From: Spelaeicoccus albus
Lineage (GTDB): Bacteria > Actinomycetota > Actinomycetes > Actinomycetales > Brevibacteriaceae
Length of the DNA: 64,000 nucleotides
Direction: 5' to 3'
Assembly: GCF_013409065.1 (NCBI RefSeq)
Contig: NZ_JACBZP010000001.1
Location: 806,001-870,000 of the forward strand
Under the pieces are notes generated by a model, which searched no databases, was not told where the DNA came from, and was given only the letters and a program-made list of their open reading frames with translations. Positions 39,259 to 47,821 of the stretch are shown here, piece by piece. The translations under genes were made by a program, and so were the position numbers. Each line of letters begins with the position of its first letter. Position 1 is the stretch's first letter.

Positions 39259-40278
39259 CTAGCCCGGCGCCTCGAGTCGCCGGTAGAACTGTCCATGCGG
39301 TCCGGTCCGCGCGACCGGCCTGCCGTCGACGGCGAGCACGAACGCGCCGTCCGCGATCTGCGCCGGCGCCACGGCGTCCGCATGCCCCCGCGTGGCCTGC
39401 GTCGCCCGAGACATCCGTGCGGCGATTTGCGGAAGCACTGACGGGCCCTCGTTACTCAGCCACACGGCGTCCAGCGCGCTCACCTGCCGGGCGAAATGCT
39501 GCCGCTTTTCCGACGGCAGATACGCCAGGACGGCGCTGTGGAAGACCACGAGAGTCGCATCAGGCGGCGCGGCGGCGGCCTGCCGGTTCAGTTCGCGGGT
39601 CAGATCACCGGCCACGATGGTCGGACGGTCGGCAGTCACGACTGATGCTGCGGCGTGGAGGTTCGCGCGGCGGGCCTCTTGCCCGGGCCAGATGAGGGTG
39701 TCGAGCCAGGCCAGTTGGCCGGGGTCGGCGACATCGACTGGATGCAGGTCGATACCGGCCCGCCACACGACGTCCGGAAGCCGTGTCGGAACGTCGTCGT
39801 CCCGGTCGATCGCACAGTCGAGCACTACCGGGGCCGGCACGCCGTCCGCATCGAGCCGAGTGGTGCCGGACGGCCCGTGGTACCGATAGGAGTAGCGGTC
39901 CGGATACAGGCACAATCCGGCGGAGGCGCCGACTTCCAGGAGTGCGATCGGTCCGTCGATTCGCGCCAGAGCCGGCAGCAGGGTCGCGCATCGAGCCGGT
40001 TCGTTGGTCTGCGTCGAGCGGGCCCGAATGACTGCCGCAACGGCATCCCACGACCGAAGCAAATAGTCGCGGAAGTCTCGATAGTCGGCAAGCGGGGCGC
40101 CGCACCATCGGGCGGCGGCGAATACCAGATTGGCTTGGCGCTTTTGCGGCGGGAGCGCATCGAGAAGAGCCTTGACCTCCTCATCGGTGGCCACGCCGCG
40201 CGCCCACTCCTCGTAACGGTCGCTGACGCCGTGCGCTTCGACGTCGGCAAAACGCGTGTAATACTCCGCCAGATCCAT
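39259..40278 (-). CDS. DUF2332 family protein
   Basis: About 339 residues from ATG 40278; the frame continues to 40425 but that part overlaps the neighbouring MarR gene and lacks family sequence. Blocks typical of DUF2332 are YTRFADVEAHGVSDRYEEWA, LLEVGASAGLCLYPDRYSYR, WRAGIDLHPVDV and FHSAVLAYLP. The GASAGL block followed by acidic residues suggests a methyltransferase-like Rossmann fold, but no activity is known. It sits downstream of the MarR gene and probably shares its transcript with the small YdeI-like gene. Confidence 0.8.
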   Translation of the reverse strand: MDLAEYYTRFADVEAHGVSDRYEEWARGVATDEEVKALLDALPPQKRQANLVFAAARWCGAPLADYRDFRDYLLRSWDAVAAVIRARSTQTNEPARCATLLPALARIDGPIALLEVGASAGLCLYPDRYSYRYHGPSGTTRLDADGVPAPVVLDCAIDRDDDVPTRLPDVVWRAGIDLHPVDVADPGQLAWLDTLIWPGQEARRANLHAAASVVTADRPTIVAGDLTRELNRQAAAAPPDATLVVFHSAVLAYLPSEKRQHFARQVSALDAVWLSNEGPSVLPQIAARMSRATQATRGHADAVAPAQIADGAFVLAVDGRPVARTGPHGQFYRRLEAPG

Positions 40279-40342
40279 GCCTGCGACTTTACGGGCCGAC
40301 GCGGATGATTCGGACTGGGCCGATCGGGTGTGATCGTCCGGT

Positions 40343-40837
40343 TTAAAGACCGAGACCGAGGAGGTCGTCGTCCGCGGGCTCGCCGGCGGCCACCGAAAAC
40401 TTCGACAACGCGGACGCCACGGCATTCCGGTCTTTTTTGGACATGGTCGCCAATACGTCGGCGATCTCGCGTCGCCGTAATTCGGTAGCCCCGTGCACGA
40501 GACGCCAGCCCTTGGATGTCACGTCGATAATGACTTCGCGGCGGTTCTCGACGCTCGCCGCCCGTTCGACCCAGCCTTCGGCGACCATTCGGTCAATAGT
40601 GCGGCTGAACGTCGAGGGCACCGCCTTCATCCGTGCCGCAAGCGCCCCGATTCTCATTGCACCGCTTCCGGCCAAGATCACCAAAACGCGAAATTGCGGA
40701 AGCGTCACTTCTTCGAGTGCCGAGCTAACGGAACGGGCAATGATTCCAAGAAGCGCTCGAGACGTCGTCAAGGTGGCGTCGGCAGCACTGAGAACGTGCT
40801 CCTCCTGGGTCGAATCCATCGTCTCCGATTGTTCCAT
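40343..40837 (-). CDS. MarR family regulator next to the chloride channel gene
   Basis: A 164-residue regulator with a long N-terminal helix and a winged helix at about residues 55-110 (LPQFRVLVILAGSGAMRIGA, PSTFSRTIDRMVAEGWVERA, wing ENRREVIIDVT). It is divergent from a ClC-type transporter gene. A palindrome ATGCAATAGTTGCA lies in the 72-bp gap, so it likely represses the channel gene and itself. Confidence 0.9.
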   Translation of the reverse strand: MEQSETMDSTQEEHVLSAADATLTTSRALLGIIARSVSSALEEVTLPQFRVLVILAGSGAMRIGALAARMKAVPSTFSRTIDRMVAEGWVERAASVENRREVIIDVTSKGWRLVHGATELRRREIADVLATMSKKDRNAVASALSKFSVAAGEPADDDLLGLGL

Positions 40838-40874
40838 ATCAATCCCCGACTGCTATCTTTCACTCATGCAGTAA

Positions 40875-40887
40875 TGCAATAGTTGCA
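40875..40887. promoter_or_regulatory. Candidate MarR operator
   Basis: TGCAA-TAG-TTGCA is a perfect 5-3-5 inverted repeat, with an additional ATGCA half-site at about 40866-40870. It lies 22 bp before the channel start and 37 bp from the MarR start, the position expected for a shared operator. Confidence 0.55.
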
Positions 40888-40909
40888 ACTCTACATAGAA
40901 AGAAGTCGC

Positions 40910-42703
40910 ATGTCTCAGCCCGCGCCCGCCCGCCCCAGCCGATGGGAGGTCTGGACCGGACGCCTCGGGTTCGACAAGCGGGGTGACAGCGCCGTCTCGA
41001 TGCACATGGTGCTCCCGGCGCTCGTCATCGGGCTCGGCGCGGGACTTGCCGCCGTCGGCTTCCGATGGCTGATCACCGCCGCGACGTGGGTCTTCACGGG
41101 TACTGCGGATTACTCCGCGACGAACGGCCACCCGGCCAATCAGTGGGTTCCCGGGCTGGGTGCCGTTTTCGTGATTTTCGCGCCGGCGGTTGGCGGTCTG
41201 ATTTATGGGCCGCTGGTGCACCTGTTCGCTCGCGAGGCCCGCGGTCACGGCGTGCCGGAAGTGATGTACGCCGTGAACAAGCGCGGCGGCAGGATTCGCG
41301 GATCGGTTGCCGTCGTCAAGGCATTGGCGTCGGCGATTTGCATCGGTTCGGGCGGGTCCGTCGGGCGCGAGGGCCCGATCGCACAGATCGGTTCGGCCCT
41401 CGGCTCGGCCTTTGCGCGGCTTTTGCGGCTGCCGGAATCAAGCACGCGCACGCTCGTTGCGTGCGGGGCGGCCGGCGGTATCGCTGCCACGTTCAATGCA
41501 CCGATCGCCGGAGTGTTCTTTGCGCTCGAGCTCTTGCTGCTTGACTTTGCGGCAAGTTCGTTCGGCGCCGTCGTGCTGTCCTCAATCACCGCGTCCGTCA
41601 TCGGTCGCGCTTTCCTGGGCGATCATGCGTTCTTGCAGCTTCCGAAGTTCACCGTCGCGAGTCCGTGGGAGTATTTCCTTTTTGCCGTTCTCGGGCTGGT
41701 TGCCGGGTTCGTCGGCGTCGGATTCACGAAGGTGCTCTATCTCATCGAAGATGTTTGCGACTGGGCATGGCGGGCACCGGAATGGCTGCGGCCGGTTGCC
41801 GGCGGCATCCTGCTCGGACTTTTGTTGTTTGCGCTGCCGCAGCTGTACGGAGTCGGATACCCGGTCCTCGAGAACGGCGTCAACGGCAAATACGCGATAG
41901 GGCTCCTGCTGCTCCTTCTCGTGGGAAAGATCGTGGCCACGAGCCTCACCATCGGAGTGGGCGGCTCGGGCGGCGTCTTCGCCCCCTCGTTGTTCGTCGG
42001 CGCCATGCTGGGGGCCGCGTTCGGCGACATCGTCGGCGCCGTGATCCCCTCCCTCGCCGGACAGACCGGCGCCTTTGCTCTGGTCGGCATGGGCGCCGTG
42101 TTCGCCGGATCGGCTCGGGCGCCGATCACCGCGGCGTTGATCATCTTTGAAATCACCGGTGAATACTCGGTCATCATCCCGCTCCTGCTGGCCATCATCA
42201 TCTCCACGGCGATGTCCCGGATGCTCACGCAAGACACGATTTACACGCTCAAACTCCGACGCCGCGGAGTCGACATCAACTCGAAAGAGGGAGACGACGT
42301 GCTGCGCACCATCACCGTGTCGAAAGTCATGGTGAAGCCGCCGCCCGCGCTTGGGGAATCCATGTCGGCGCGTGCAGGCGCCGATTTGATCATCTCCTCG
42401 GGCCGTCTCGCACTTCCCGTCCACTCGGACTCGGGCGAATTCATCGGCGTCATCGACACGCAAGTCGTTTCGGACACACTGGCCACGGACGACGACGCTG
42501 ACGAGCGCACCGTCGGCGACCTCTGCGAACGACCTCGGACAGTTGGTCCGGAGACCACGTTGGAAACCGCACTCGACGCCGTCATGTCCGCGACGGGCGG
42601 CGACGGCGTTCCGGTGGTCAATGACAACCAGGAACTCGTCGGTTGGCTCCGCCAGGACTCGATTCTCAAAGCGCTCACTGCCGCTCGCAACGGTCGGTCC
42701 TGA
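40910..42703 (+). CDS. ClC-family chloride channel/antiporter with CBS domains
   Basis: About 597 residues from ATG 40910 (a TTG nine codons earlier is less likely). The ClC core has GHGVPEVMYA, GSGGSVGREGPIAQIGSALG and GVGGSGGVFAPSLFVGAMLG, the three anion-selectivity segments. The C-terminal ~130 residues form a CBS pair (SKVMVKPPPALGES..., GDLCERPRTVGPETTLETAL). In the 'gating glutamate' position the sequence reads GREGP, as in channels and exchangers alike. It probably moves Cl- or a similar anion, with CBS domains sensing nucleotides. Regulated by the divergent MarR protein. Confidence 0.93.
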   Translation: MSQPAPARPSRWEVWTGRLGFDKRGDSAVSMHMVLPALVIGLGAGLAAVGFRWLITAATWVFTGTADYSATNGHPANQWVPGLGAVFVIFAPAVGGLIYGPLVHLFAREARGHGVPEVMYAVNKRGGRIRGSVAVVKALASAICIGSGGSVGREGPIAQIGSALGSAFARLLRLPESSTRTLVACGAAGGIAATFNAPIAGVFFALELLLLDFAASSFGAVVLSSITASVIGRAFLGDHAFLQLPKFTVASPWEYFLFAVLGLVAGFVGVGFTKVLYLIEDVCDWAWRAPEWLRPVAGGILLGLLLFALPQLYGVGYPVLENGVNGKYAIGLLLLLLVGKIVATSLTIGVGGSGGVFAPSLFVGAMLGAAFGDIVGAVIPSLAGQTGAFALVGMGAVFAGSARAPITAALIIFEITGEYSVIIPLLLAIIISTAMSRMLTQDTIYTLKLRRRGVDINSKEGDDVLRTITVSKVMVKPPPALGESMSARAGADLIISSGRLALPVHSDSGEFIGVIDTQVVSDTLATDDDADERTVGDLCERPRTVGPETTLETALDAVMSATGGDGVPVVNDNQELVGWLRQDSILKALTAARNGRS

Positions 42704-42983
42704 CGTCGGTGAAGTTCCAGTCGCTGCCCGAGCCTTCTCACCAGCCGACGTTGTGTGCGGCGGGCCGGAAAACAGTTGGCCCGCGCCGAACCGAGTTTGG
42801 TAAGTTTCGACCATGTCGTGCTTTGCGTCGCCCAGCGGGCGTCAGGAGGTGTCCGGCGCCACGGGCGTCGGCACGAGGTAGTCACCGCCTCATCGAACCG
42901 GTTCTTTGCCGAACGACATTCTTTTGCGGCCGCCGCTTGCCCTGATCGGCGGCGCGGCCGATCCAACAGTTAGGTGACAACTC
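42704..42983. other. Gene-free interval between channel and FBP genes
   Basis: About 280 bp. Short open frames exist but none has a ribosome site or recognisable family. No hairpin of note was found. AGGTGA stands before the FBP gene's ATG at 42984. Confidence 0.4.
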
Positions 42984-43469
42984 ATGCTGCCATTGACCGA
43001 ATCGCAGATTCGCGGTTCGCTGATCAACGCCTCCCGCAAAGAGGTCAAGGACATCACGCTGCCGTCCGATTTCGACGACGTCGACTGGGACCGCCTCGAC
43101 TATTACGGGTTCCGCGACCGCAAGGCGCCGCGCCGCGGGTACGTTGTCGTGCGCATCGACGACAAGCCCGTCGGGGTCATGCTGCGCAAATCGGAAGTCA
43201 AGCCCAACAATCGCGCGCAGTGTTCGTGGTGCCGCGACGTGACGTTGCCGTGCGACGTCGTGTTCTTCAGCGCCAGGCGCGCCGGATCCGCCGGCAAGAA
43301 GGGCGACACGCTCGGCACGTTGGTCTGCGAAGACTTCTCCTGCTCGGAGAACGTCCGACGGCTTCCGCCCCTTCCGTACGAGGGATACGACCTCGAGGCC
43401 GCGCGCGACCGACGAATCGTCGAACTGTACGAGCACGTGGTCGGATTCGCCGAGGCCGTGGCGGCGTAA
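42984..43469 (+). CDS. FBP domain (treble-clef zinc finger) protein
   Basis: A 161-residue protein matching the FBP C-terminal/elongation-factor-G-binding family: LTESQIRGSLINASRKEVKD at the start, CSWCRDV (Cys pair one), VCEDFSC (Cys pair two) and IVELYEHVVGFAEAV at the end. The four cysteines should bind zinc. Homologs such as FusB bind EF-G and rescue stalled ribosomes, some giving fusidic acid resistance. The actinobacterial single-domain form has no proven role. A strong bidirectional terminator follows. Confidence 0.88.
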   Translation: MLPLTESQIRGSLINASRKEVKDITLPSDFDDVDWDRLDYYGFRDRKAPRRGYVVVRIDDKPVGVMLRKSEVKPNNRAQCSWCRDVTLPCDVVFFSARRAGSAGKKGDTLGTLVCEDFSCSENVRRLPPLPYEGYDLEAARDRRIVELYEHVVGFAEAVAA

Positions 43470-43471
43470 AT

Positions 43472-43523
43472 CCGGGCCGAGTTTCTCAGTGCGGGCGTCG
43501 CCGTCCGCACTGAGAACGCCCGG
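43472..43523. terminator. Bidirectional terminator between convergent FBP and SDR genes
   Basis: The inner stem TTCTCAGTGCGG (43483-43494) pairs with CCGCACTGAGAA (43505-43516). An outer stem CCGGGC (43472-43477) pairs with GCCCGG (43518-43523). It fills the whole gap between the two stop codons. Confidence 0.85.
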
Positions 43524-44288
43524 CTATTTCGCGTGCGGGTCGGATTCGTTCAGCGTCTTGACGACGTCGTCGTAGTCGCCGCGCGCCTCGCCGTAACGGA
43601 GGAACTTCACTCGCTCGACCTGGATCTCCGGTGCCTCGGGCTGCGATTCGAGCAGGGATACGACTTCCGACACAAACTCGTCCAACGGCATTGCCGGCTC
43701 GCTGTCCTCCTGGCCGGGAAGCAACGACGTGCGAACGGCCGGCGGCACCAGTTCGATGATCTGCACGCTGGTATCGGCCAGCTGCAAACGAATCGACTCG
43801 CTGAGCATGTGGATCGCCGCTTTGGAGGCGTTATAGCTCGGCGTAGCAACGAGCGGCGCGAACGCCAGACCGGACGAGACGGTGACGATCGCGGCGTCCG
43901 GCTTCGACTGCAGGTGTTCGGTGAAAGCGGCGATGAGCCGGATCGGCCCGAGCACGTTCGTCGTCATGACTGCCTCGGCCGTCTCCAGGAACGATCCGGG
44001 CTGATGCCAGTCCTCCACGCGCATGATGCCGGCCATCGCCACCAACACGTTGAGATCCGGATGATTTTCCAGTACCTCCTTGCCGGCCGACGAAATGCTC
44101 TCGGCGTCAGTCGTATCGATGCGTACCGTGTCGATGCCGGGGTGGTCGGCAGCGATCTGCTCGAGCAGGTCGGTACGGCGTCCACCCACGATGACCGTGT
44201 TGCCCTTCTTCTGCAGTTCGACGGCGAGGGCAAGCCCGATTCCGCTCGTGGAACCCGGGATGAATATGGTGTTTCCGCTAATGTTCAT
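43524..44288 (-). CDS. Short-chain dehydrogenase (DltE-like)
   Basis: About 254 residues from ATG 44288; a further in-frame ATG lies 11 codons upstream. The cofactor motif is PGSTSGIGLALA, VAMAGIM stands for the NAG motif, the catalytic Ser is in TVSSGLAF and YNASK gives the Tyr-x3-Lys pair. The wording fits the DltE-like subgroup of unknown substrate. It is divergent from an XRE regulator of the MmyB type, a pairing often seen with SDR genes and likely regulatory. Confidence 0.88.
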   Translation of the reverse strand: MNISGNTIFIPGSTSGIGLALAVELQKKGNTVIVGGRRTDLLEQIAADHPGIDTVRIDTTDAESISSAGKEVLENHPDLNVLVAMAGIMRVEDWHQPGSFLETAEAVMTTNVLGPIRLIAAFTEHLQSKPDAAIVTVSSGLAFAPLVATPSYNASKAAIHMLSESIRLQLADTSVQIIELVPPAVRTSLLPGQEDSEPAMPLDEFVSEVVSLLESQPEAPEIQVERVKFLRYGEARGDYDDVVKTLNESDPHAK

Positions 44289-44389
44289 GCCTCGAGTTTC
44301 GGCCCCCGTCGGCGTCGCCACCAGAGACCGGTGATCGGGGGATCGGCGATCCCTGGTTCGCCGGCCGTCCCGAGGCGGATACTACAGAC

Positions 44390-45268
44390 ATGGATCGTTC
44401 AGCTCTTGCCGACTTTTTGCGCCGACGCCGGGAGTCCCTGCTGCCGGAGGATGTCGGTCTTCCGGAAGGGGCGCGTCGGCGTGCTCCGGGCCTGCGGCGC
44501 GAAGAAGTCGCCTCGCTGGCTGTCATCTCGACCGACTATTACACGCGGCTCGAACAGCAGCGGGGCCCGCAGCCCAGTGAACAGGTGTTGGCGTCGCTTG
44601 CTCGGGCGCTGCGGTTGACCGGCAGCGAGCGCGATTATCTGTTCCGCATGGCCGGGCGCAATGCGCCCTCGCCGGTTGCCGTCGCCGGTCATGTGGCGCC
44701 GGCGCTGGTGCGCGTCCTCGATCGTCTCAGCGATACCCCGGCGCTCATTTTGTCGAACTTGGGCGAGACTTTGCTGCAGAACAAGATGGCCGAGGCGTTG
44801 TTTGGCGATACGTCCGGTTATGCCGGCGCGGCACGCAGCGAGATCTACCGCTGGTTCACCGACCCGGACGCTCGCCTGCGTTATCCCGAGGATGACCGCG
44901 ACCGGCAAAGTCGCGCTCAAGTGGCAAACCTGCGGGCGGCGTACGGCGCCATGGGCGCGAACTCGCCCGCCGGCGTCCTCGTGCGAAAGCTGCAGAAGGA
45001 GAGCCCCGAATTCGCGGAACTGTGGGGTCGGCACGAGGTCGCCCAGCGGTTCGCGGATCACAAGACGCTCATCCACCCGGAGCTTGGGCCGATCGAAGTT
45101 GATTGCCAAGTCTTGTTCACCGAGGATCAGTCTCAAGCGTTGCTCGTGCTCACCGCTCCGCCGCACAGCGACGGATACGAAAAGCTGCAACTGCTCGCCG
45201 TGCTTGGGCAGGAGCGATTCGCCGCGGAGGAGAACAGTCAGGGGCGTCCAGAACCGCGCGCACTTTGA
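44390..45268 (+). CDS. XRE family regulator with MmyB-like ligand-binding domain
   Basis: A 292-residue regulator. The N-terminal Cro/C1 helix-turn-helix covers about residues 8-70 (LADFLRRRRESLLPEDVGLP, RRAPGLRREEVASLAVIS, YYTRLEQQRGPQPSEQVLAS). The C-terminal MmyB-like domain has ALILSNLGETLLQNKMAEAL and LWGRHEVAQRFADHKTLIHP, a PAS-like fold thought to bind a lipid or fatty acid. It is divergent from the SDR gene, which it most likely controls. Confidence 0.92.
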   Translation: MDRSALADFLRRRRESLLPEDVGLPEGARRRAPGLRREEVASLAVISTDYYTRLEQQRGPQPSEQVLASLARALRLTGSERDYLFRMAGRNAPSPVAVAGHVAPALVRVLDRLSDTPALILSNLGETLLQNKMAEALFGDTSGYAGAARSEIYRWFTDPDARLRYPEDDRDRQSRAQVANLRAAYGAMGANSPAGVLVRKLQKESPEFAELWGRHEVAQRFADHKTLIHPELGPIEVDCQVLFTEDQSQALLVLTAPPHSDGYEKLQLLAVLGQERFAAEENSQGRPEPRAL

Positions 45269-45350
45269 ACGCGATTTCAGTTGGCCGGCCGTGCCGAGGC
45301 GCGTGCCGTGGCGCGTGCGCTTGCACGACAGGCATGCAAGGGTGGACTCC

Positions 45351-45752
45351 ATGACACGCGATTCCCGGCACATCAGCGTCACTATCGAGCGCCCTGCAGC
45401 GGACGTCTACACTTACGCAGCCGACCCGTCGAACTTACCGCAGTGGGCGGCGGGGCTGGCCAATTCGGCGGTGGAATTCGACGACGGCGAGTGGGTGGCC
45501 GAGTCCCCGATGGGCCGCGTTAGAGTCAGTTTCGCCCGGCGCAATGACTTCGGCGTCTTGGATCACACCGTCACGCTCCCCTCCGGCGAAAGCGTCTTTA
45601 ACCCGCTACGGGTGATTTCCTACGGCGACTCCTGCGAGGTGGTCTTCACGGTGCGCAGGCGCCCGAGCATGACCGAGGCGGAATTCGACAGTGACGCGGA
45701 CGCCGTGTCCCGCGACCTCGCGTCGCTCAAGCGCCGGTGCGAGGCGCACTGA
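45351..45752 (+). CDS. SRPBCC-like (START/polyketide-cyclase fold) small protein
   Basis: A 133-residue protein from ATG 45351 with AAGGGTGG before it. The opening ISVTIERPAADVYTYAADPS followed by NLPQWAAGL is the classic first strand and helix of SRPBCC proteins, and the closing helix is FDSDADAVSRDLASLKRRCE. The fold binds hydrophobic ligands. No specific role can be given. Same strand as the XRE gene, 82 bp downstream. Confidence 0.75.
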   Translation: MTRDSRHISVTIERPAADVYTYAADPSNLPQWAAGLANSAVEFDDGEWVAESPMGRVRVSFARRNDFGVLDHTVTLPSGESVFNPLRVISYGDSCEVVFTVRRRPSMTEAEFDSDADAVSRDLASLKRRCEAH

Positions 45753-45801
45753 GTTCACCGGCGCGCCTGCAGCTCACCCTTGACGCACCGTCGTCCGTAG
45801 T

Positions 45802-45817
45802 ATGCAATATATTGCAT
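45802..45817 (+). promoter_or_regulatory. Operator overlapping the GntR start codon
   Basis: ATGCAATATATTGCAT is a perfect 16-bp palindrome whose last bases are the first two of the GntR start codon (45816-45818). A TAGTAT -10-like box at 45798-45803 precedes it. This implies a very short or absent leader and autorepression that would also block acdS. Confidence 0.7.
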
Positions 45818-46502
45818 GCCGCTTCCTTCGGATCGACACGTCATCGGTCGCACATTGCTTCGCGATCAGGCTTTCGAGGCACTGTGCTCGGCAATCGTCG
45901 ACGGCACACTCGCACCCGGCGAACAGTTGAACGACAACGACATCGCCGACTGGCTCGGGTTCAGCCGAACTCCGGTTCGCGAAGCTCTTGCCCGACTCGA
46001 AGCGAACGGCCTTGTGACGGCGACGCCGGGCCGGTCCACAGTGGTGGCCGCGATCGACTCGGATGCCGTGAACGAAGCCGCGAACGTCGCAGCGGCGCTG
46101 CATTCACATGCGATGCGGATGGCGGTGCCGCGATTTGCCCCCGCCGATTACGCAGCAATGCGGGCCGAGAACGAACGATTTGCTGCAGCGCTTCGCAGCC
46201 GGGATCCGCGAGCGGCTTTTGAAGCAGACGACTGCTTTCACGACGTCGCCCTACGCGTGTGCGGCAACGAAACTCTCACCGGCTTGCTGACGCAAGTCTC
46301 ACCGACGTTGCGGCGGGTTGAATTCGCCCGCTTCGGGTCGCTCCTCGGGGAAGAGTCGATACACCAGCACGCTCGCATCATGACGGTCGCAGAAGCCGGG
46401 GACGCGGACGGCGCGGCCGGCGCCGTCCGGGCGAACTGGCAGACCCTGTATCTGTCGGGCGGCCAATCGACCACTGGAATCAATTCACGGGAGACGGCAT
46501 GA
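45816..46502 (+). CDS. GntR/FCD regulator of ACC deaminase
   Basis: A 228-residue FadR-type regulator. The N-terminal GntR winged helix is at about residues 12-75 ([40 protein letters not shown]). The C-terminal FCD domain carries the metal-ligand pattern [10 protein letters not shown] ... QHARIM. Its stop overlaps the acdS start by 4 bp, so regulator and enzyme are one unit. ACC or a related amino acid is the natural candidate effector. The start at ATG 45816 lies inside a 16-bp palindrome. Confidence 0.92.
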   Translation: MPLPSDRHVIGRTLLRDQAFEALCSAIVDGTLAPGEQLNDNDIADWLGFSRTPVREALARLEANGLVTATPGRSTVVAAIDSDAVNEAANVAAALHSHAMRMAVPRFAPADYAAMRAENERFAAALRSRDPRAAFEADDCFHDVALRVCGNETLTGLLTQVSPTLRRVEFARFGSLLGEESIHQHARIMTVAEAGDADGAAGAVRANWQTLYLSGGQSTTGINSRETA

Positions 46503-47506
46503 AACTGTCCGATTACGAACGCTATCCACTGATGTTCGGGCCGAGCCCCGTGCACCGATTGCCGCGGCTGTCCGAGCATTTGGGCGGTCCCGCAATCTGG
46601 GCCAAACGCGAAGATTGCAACAGCGGACTGGCTTTCGGTGGCAACAAGACCCGAAAACTGGAGTACCTCGTGCCGGAAGCCCGCGCGCAAGGCGCCGACA
46701 CTCTGGTCACGATCGGCGGCGTCCAATCGAATCACACGCGCCAGGTGGCTGCCGTGGCCGCGCACCTGGGACTCAAGGCGGTGCTGGTTCAAGAGGCCTG
46801 GGTCGATTGGCCGGACTCCGTCAACGACCGAGTCGGCAATATCGAACTATCGCGCATCATGGGCGCGGACGTGCGGCTGTCATCCGAAGGGTTCGGCATC
46901 GGGTTCAAATCCAGCTGGGAGGAAGCGATCGAAGACGTTCGCGCGTCCGGGGGAACCCCGTACGCCATTCCGGCCGGCGCCTCCGACCACCCACTGGGCG
47001 GCCTGGGGTTCGCGAATTGGGCGTACGAAGTCGAGCAGCAAGAGCGGGAGCTCGGCGTCTTCTTCGACACCGTCGTCGTCTGCGCCGTCACCGGCTCGAC
47101 GCTCGCCGGCATGATCGCCGGCTTTGCCGGGCAGGATCGGCCCCGCCGCGTCATCGGCATCGACGCCTCGGCCACCTTGGACCAGACCCGCGACCAAGTC
47201 GCCCGCATCACCCGATCGACCGCCAAAGCGATCGACCTCGGCCGGGATCTCACCGACGACGAGATCACCGTGCTCCCCGGATGGGCCGGCGACCACTACG
47301 GCATCCCCGTCGACTCGACCGTCGAGGCCATCGAGCTCACCGGTCGCCTCGAAGGCGTCATCCTCGATCCGGTCTACGAAGGCAAGTCCATGGCGGGGCT
47401 GATCGATCTCGCCACTTCCGGTGAAATCGCCTCGGAATCAAACGTGCTCTACGCGCATTTGGGCGGCCAGCCGGCCATCAACGCATACTCCGCCTTGTTC
47501 CACTGA
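46499..47506 (+). CDS. acdS: 1-aminocyclopropane-1-carboxylate deaminase
   Basis: A 335-residue fold-type II PLP enzyme splitting the plant ethylene precursor ACC into 2-oxobutyrate and ammonia. [29 protein letters not shown] (PLP Lys50), [20 protein letters not shown] (Ser77), [18 protein letters not shown] (Tyr293, Glu294) and [14 protein letters not shown] (Leu321) follow the Pseudomonas enzyme almost block for block. Glu294 and Leu321 correspond to the Glu295/Leu322 pair that separates true ACC deaminases from D-cysteine desulfhydrases. A downstream palindromic repeat may end the transcript. Confidence 0.94.
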   Translation: MKLSDYERYPLMFGPSPVHRLPRLSEHLGGPAIWAKREDCNSGLAFGGNKTRKLEYLVPEARAQGADTLVTIGGVQSNHTRQVAAVAAHLGLKAVLVQEAWVDWPDSVNDRVGNIELSRIMGADVRLSSEGFGIGFKSSWEEAIEDVRASGGTPYAIPAGASDHPLGGLGFANWAYEVEQQERELGVFFDTVVVCAVTGSTLAGMIAGFAGQDRPRRVIGIDASATLDQTRDQVARITRSTAKAIDLGRDLTDDEITVLPGWAGDHYGIPVDSTVEAIELTGRLEGVILDPVYEGKSMAGLIDLATSGEIASESNVLYAHLGGQPAINAYSALFH

Positions 47507-47552
47507 GAACCCCTGCCGCACCGCCCTTTTGCGCACCACCCTTTTGCCCCCT

Positions 47553-47711
47553 CGCCGAGTGGTGGCGAGTGGCTGCCCCCTCTTGCCGAGTGGTGGCCAA
47601 TGGCTGCGAAATCGGCGATTTCGCAGCCATTGGCCGCCACTCGGCGGGGCCGGATAGCCGTTCGCCGCCACTCGGCGGGGTCGGATAGCCGTTCGCCGCC
47701 ACTCGGCGGGG
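47553..47711. repeat. 31-bp convergent repeat element, locus A
   Basis: Two forward units (GCCGAGTGGTGGCGAGTGGC type; AGTGG at 47558 and 47589) face three reverse units (CCACTCGGC at about 47638, 47669 and 47700). All steps are exactly 31 bp. The innermost pair forms a 30-bp stem (47585-47614 with 47616-47645, one G-T wobble) around TGCGAAATCG-G-CGATTTCGCA. It lies between acdS and a phosphotransferase gene. Same family as loci at 59826 and 61996. Confidence 0.9.
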
Positions 47712-47821
47712 CGAACCGTCGGTTACGGCTGGATTCATGACACCGGAGCGCAAAAGTGGTGCCCCGGGCCACGCGAGTTCACGATCGACGGTCGTACCCG
47801 GCGGCCAGTATCGTAAACGAC

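Noticed and set aside
41582-42814. A 410-residue minus-strand frame opposite the chloride channel gene
   Set aside because: Composition is Arg/Asp/His-rich with no fold signature, while the plus strand encodes an unmistakable ClC protein.
42704-42983. Small gene or pseudogene between the channel and FBP genes
   Set aside because: Short frames exist on both strands but none has a start signal, conserved motif or similarity to a neighbour.
46499-47506. D-cysteine desulfhydrase instead of ACC deaminase
   Set aside because: The residues at the two discriminating positions are Glu294 and Leu321, as in ACC deaminases, and similarity to the Pseudomonas enzyme holds throughout.
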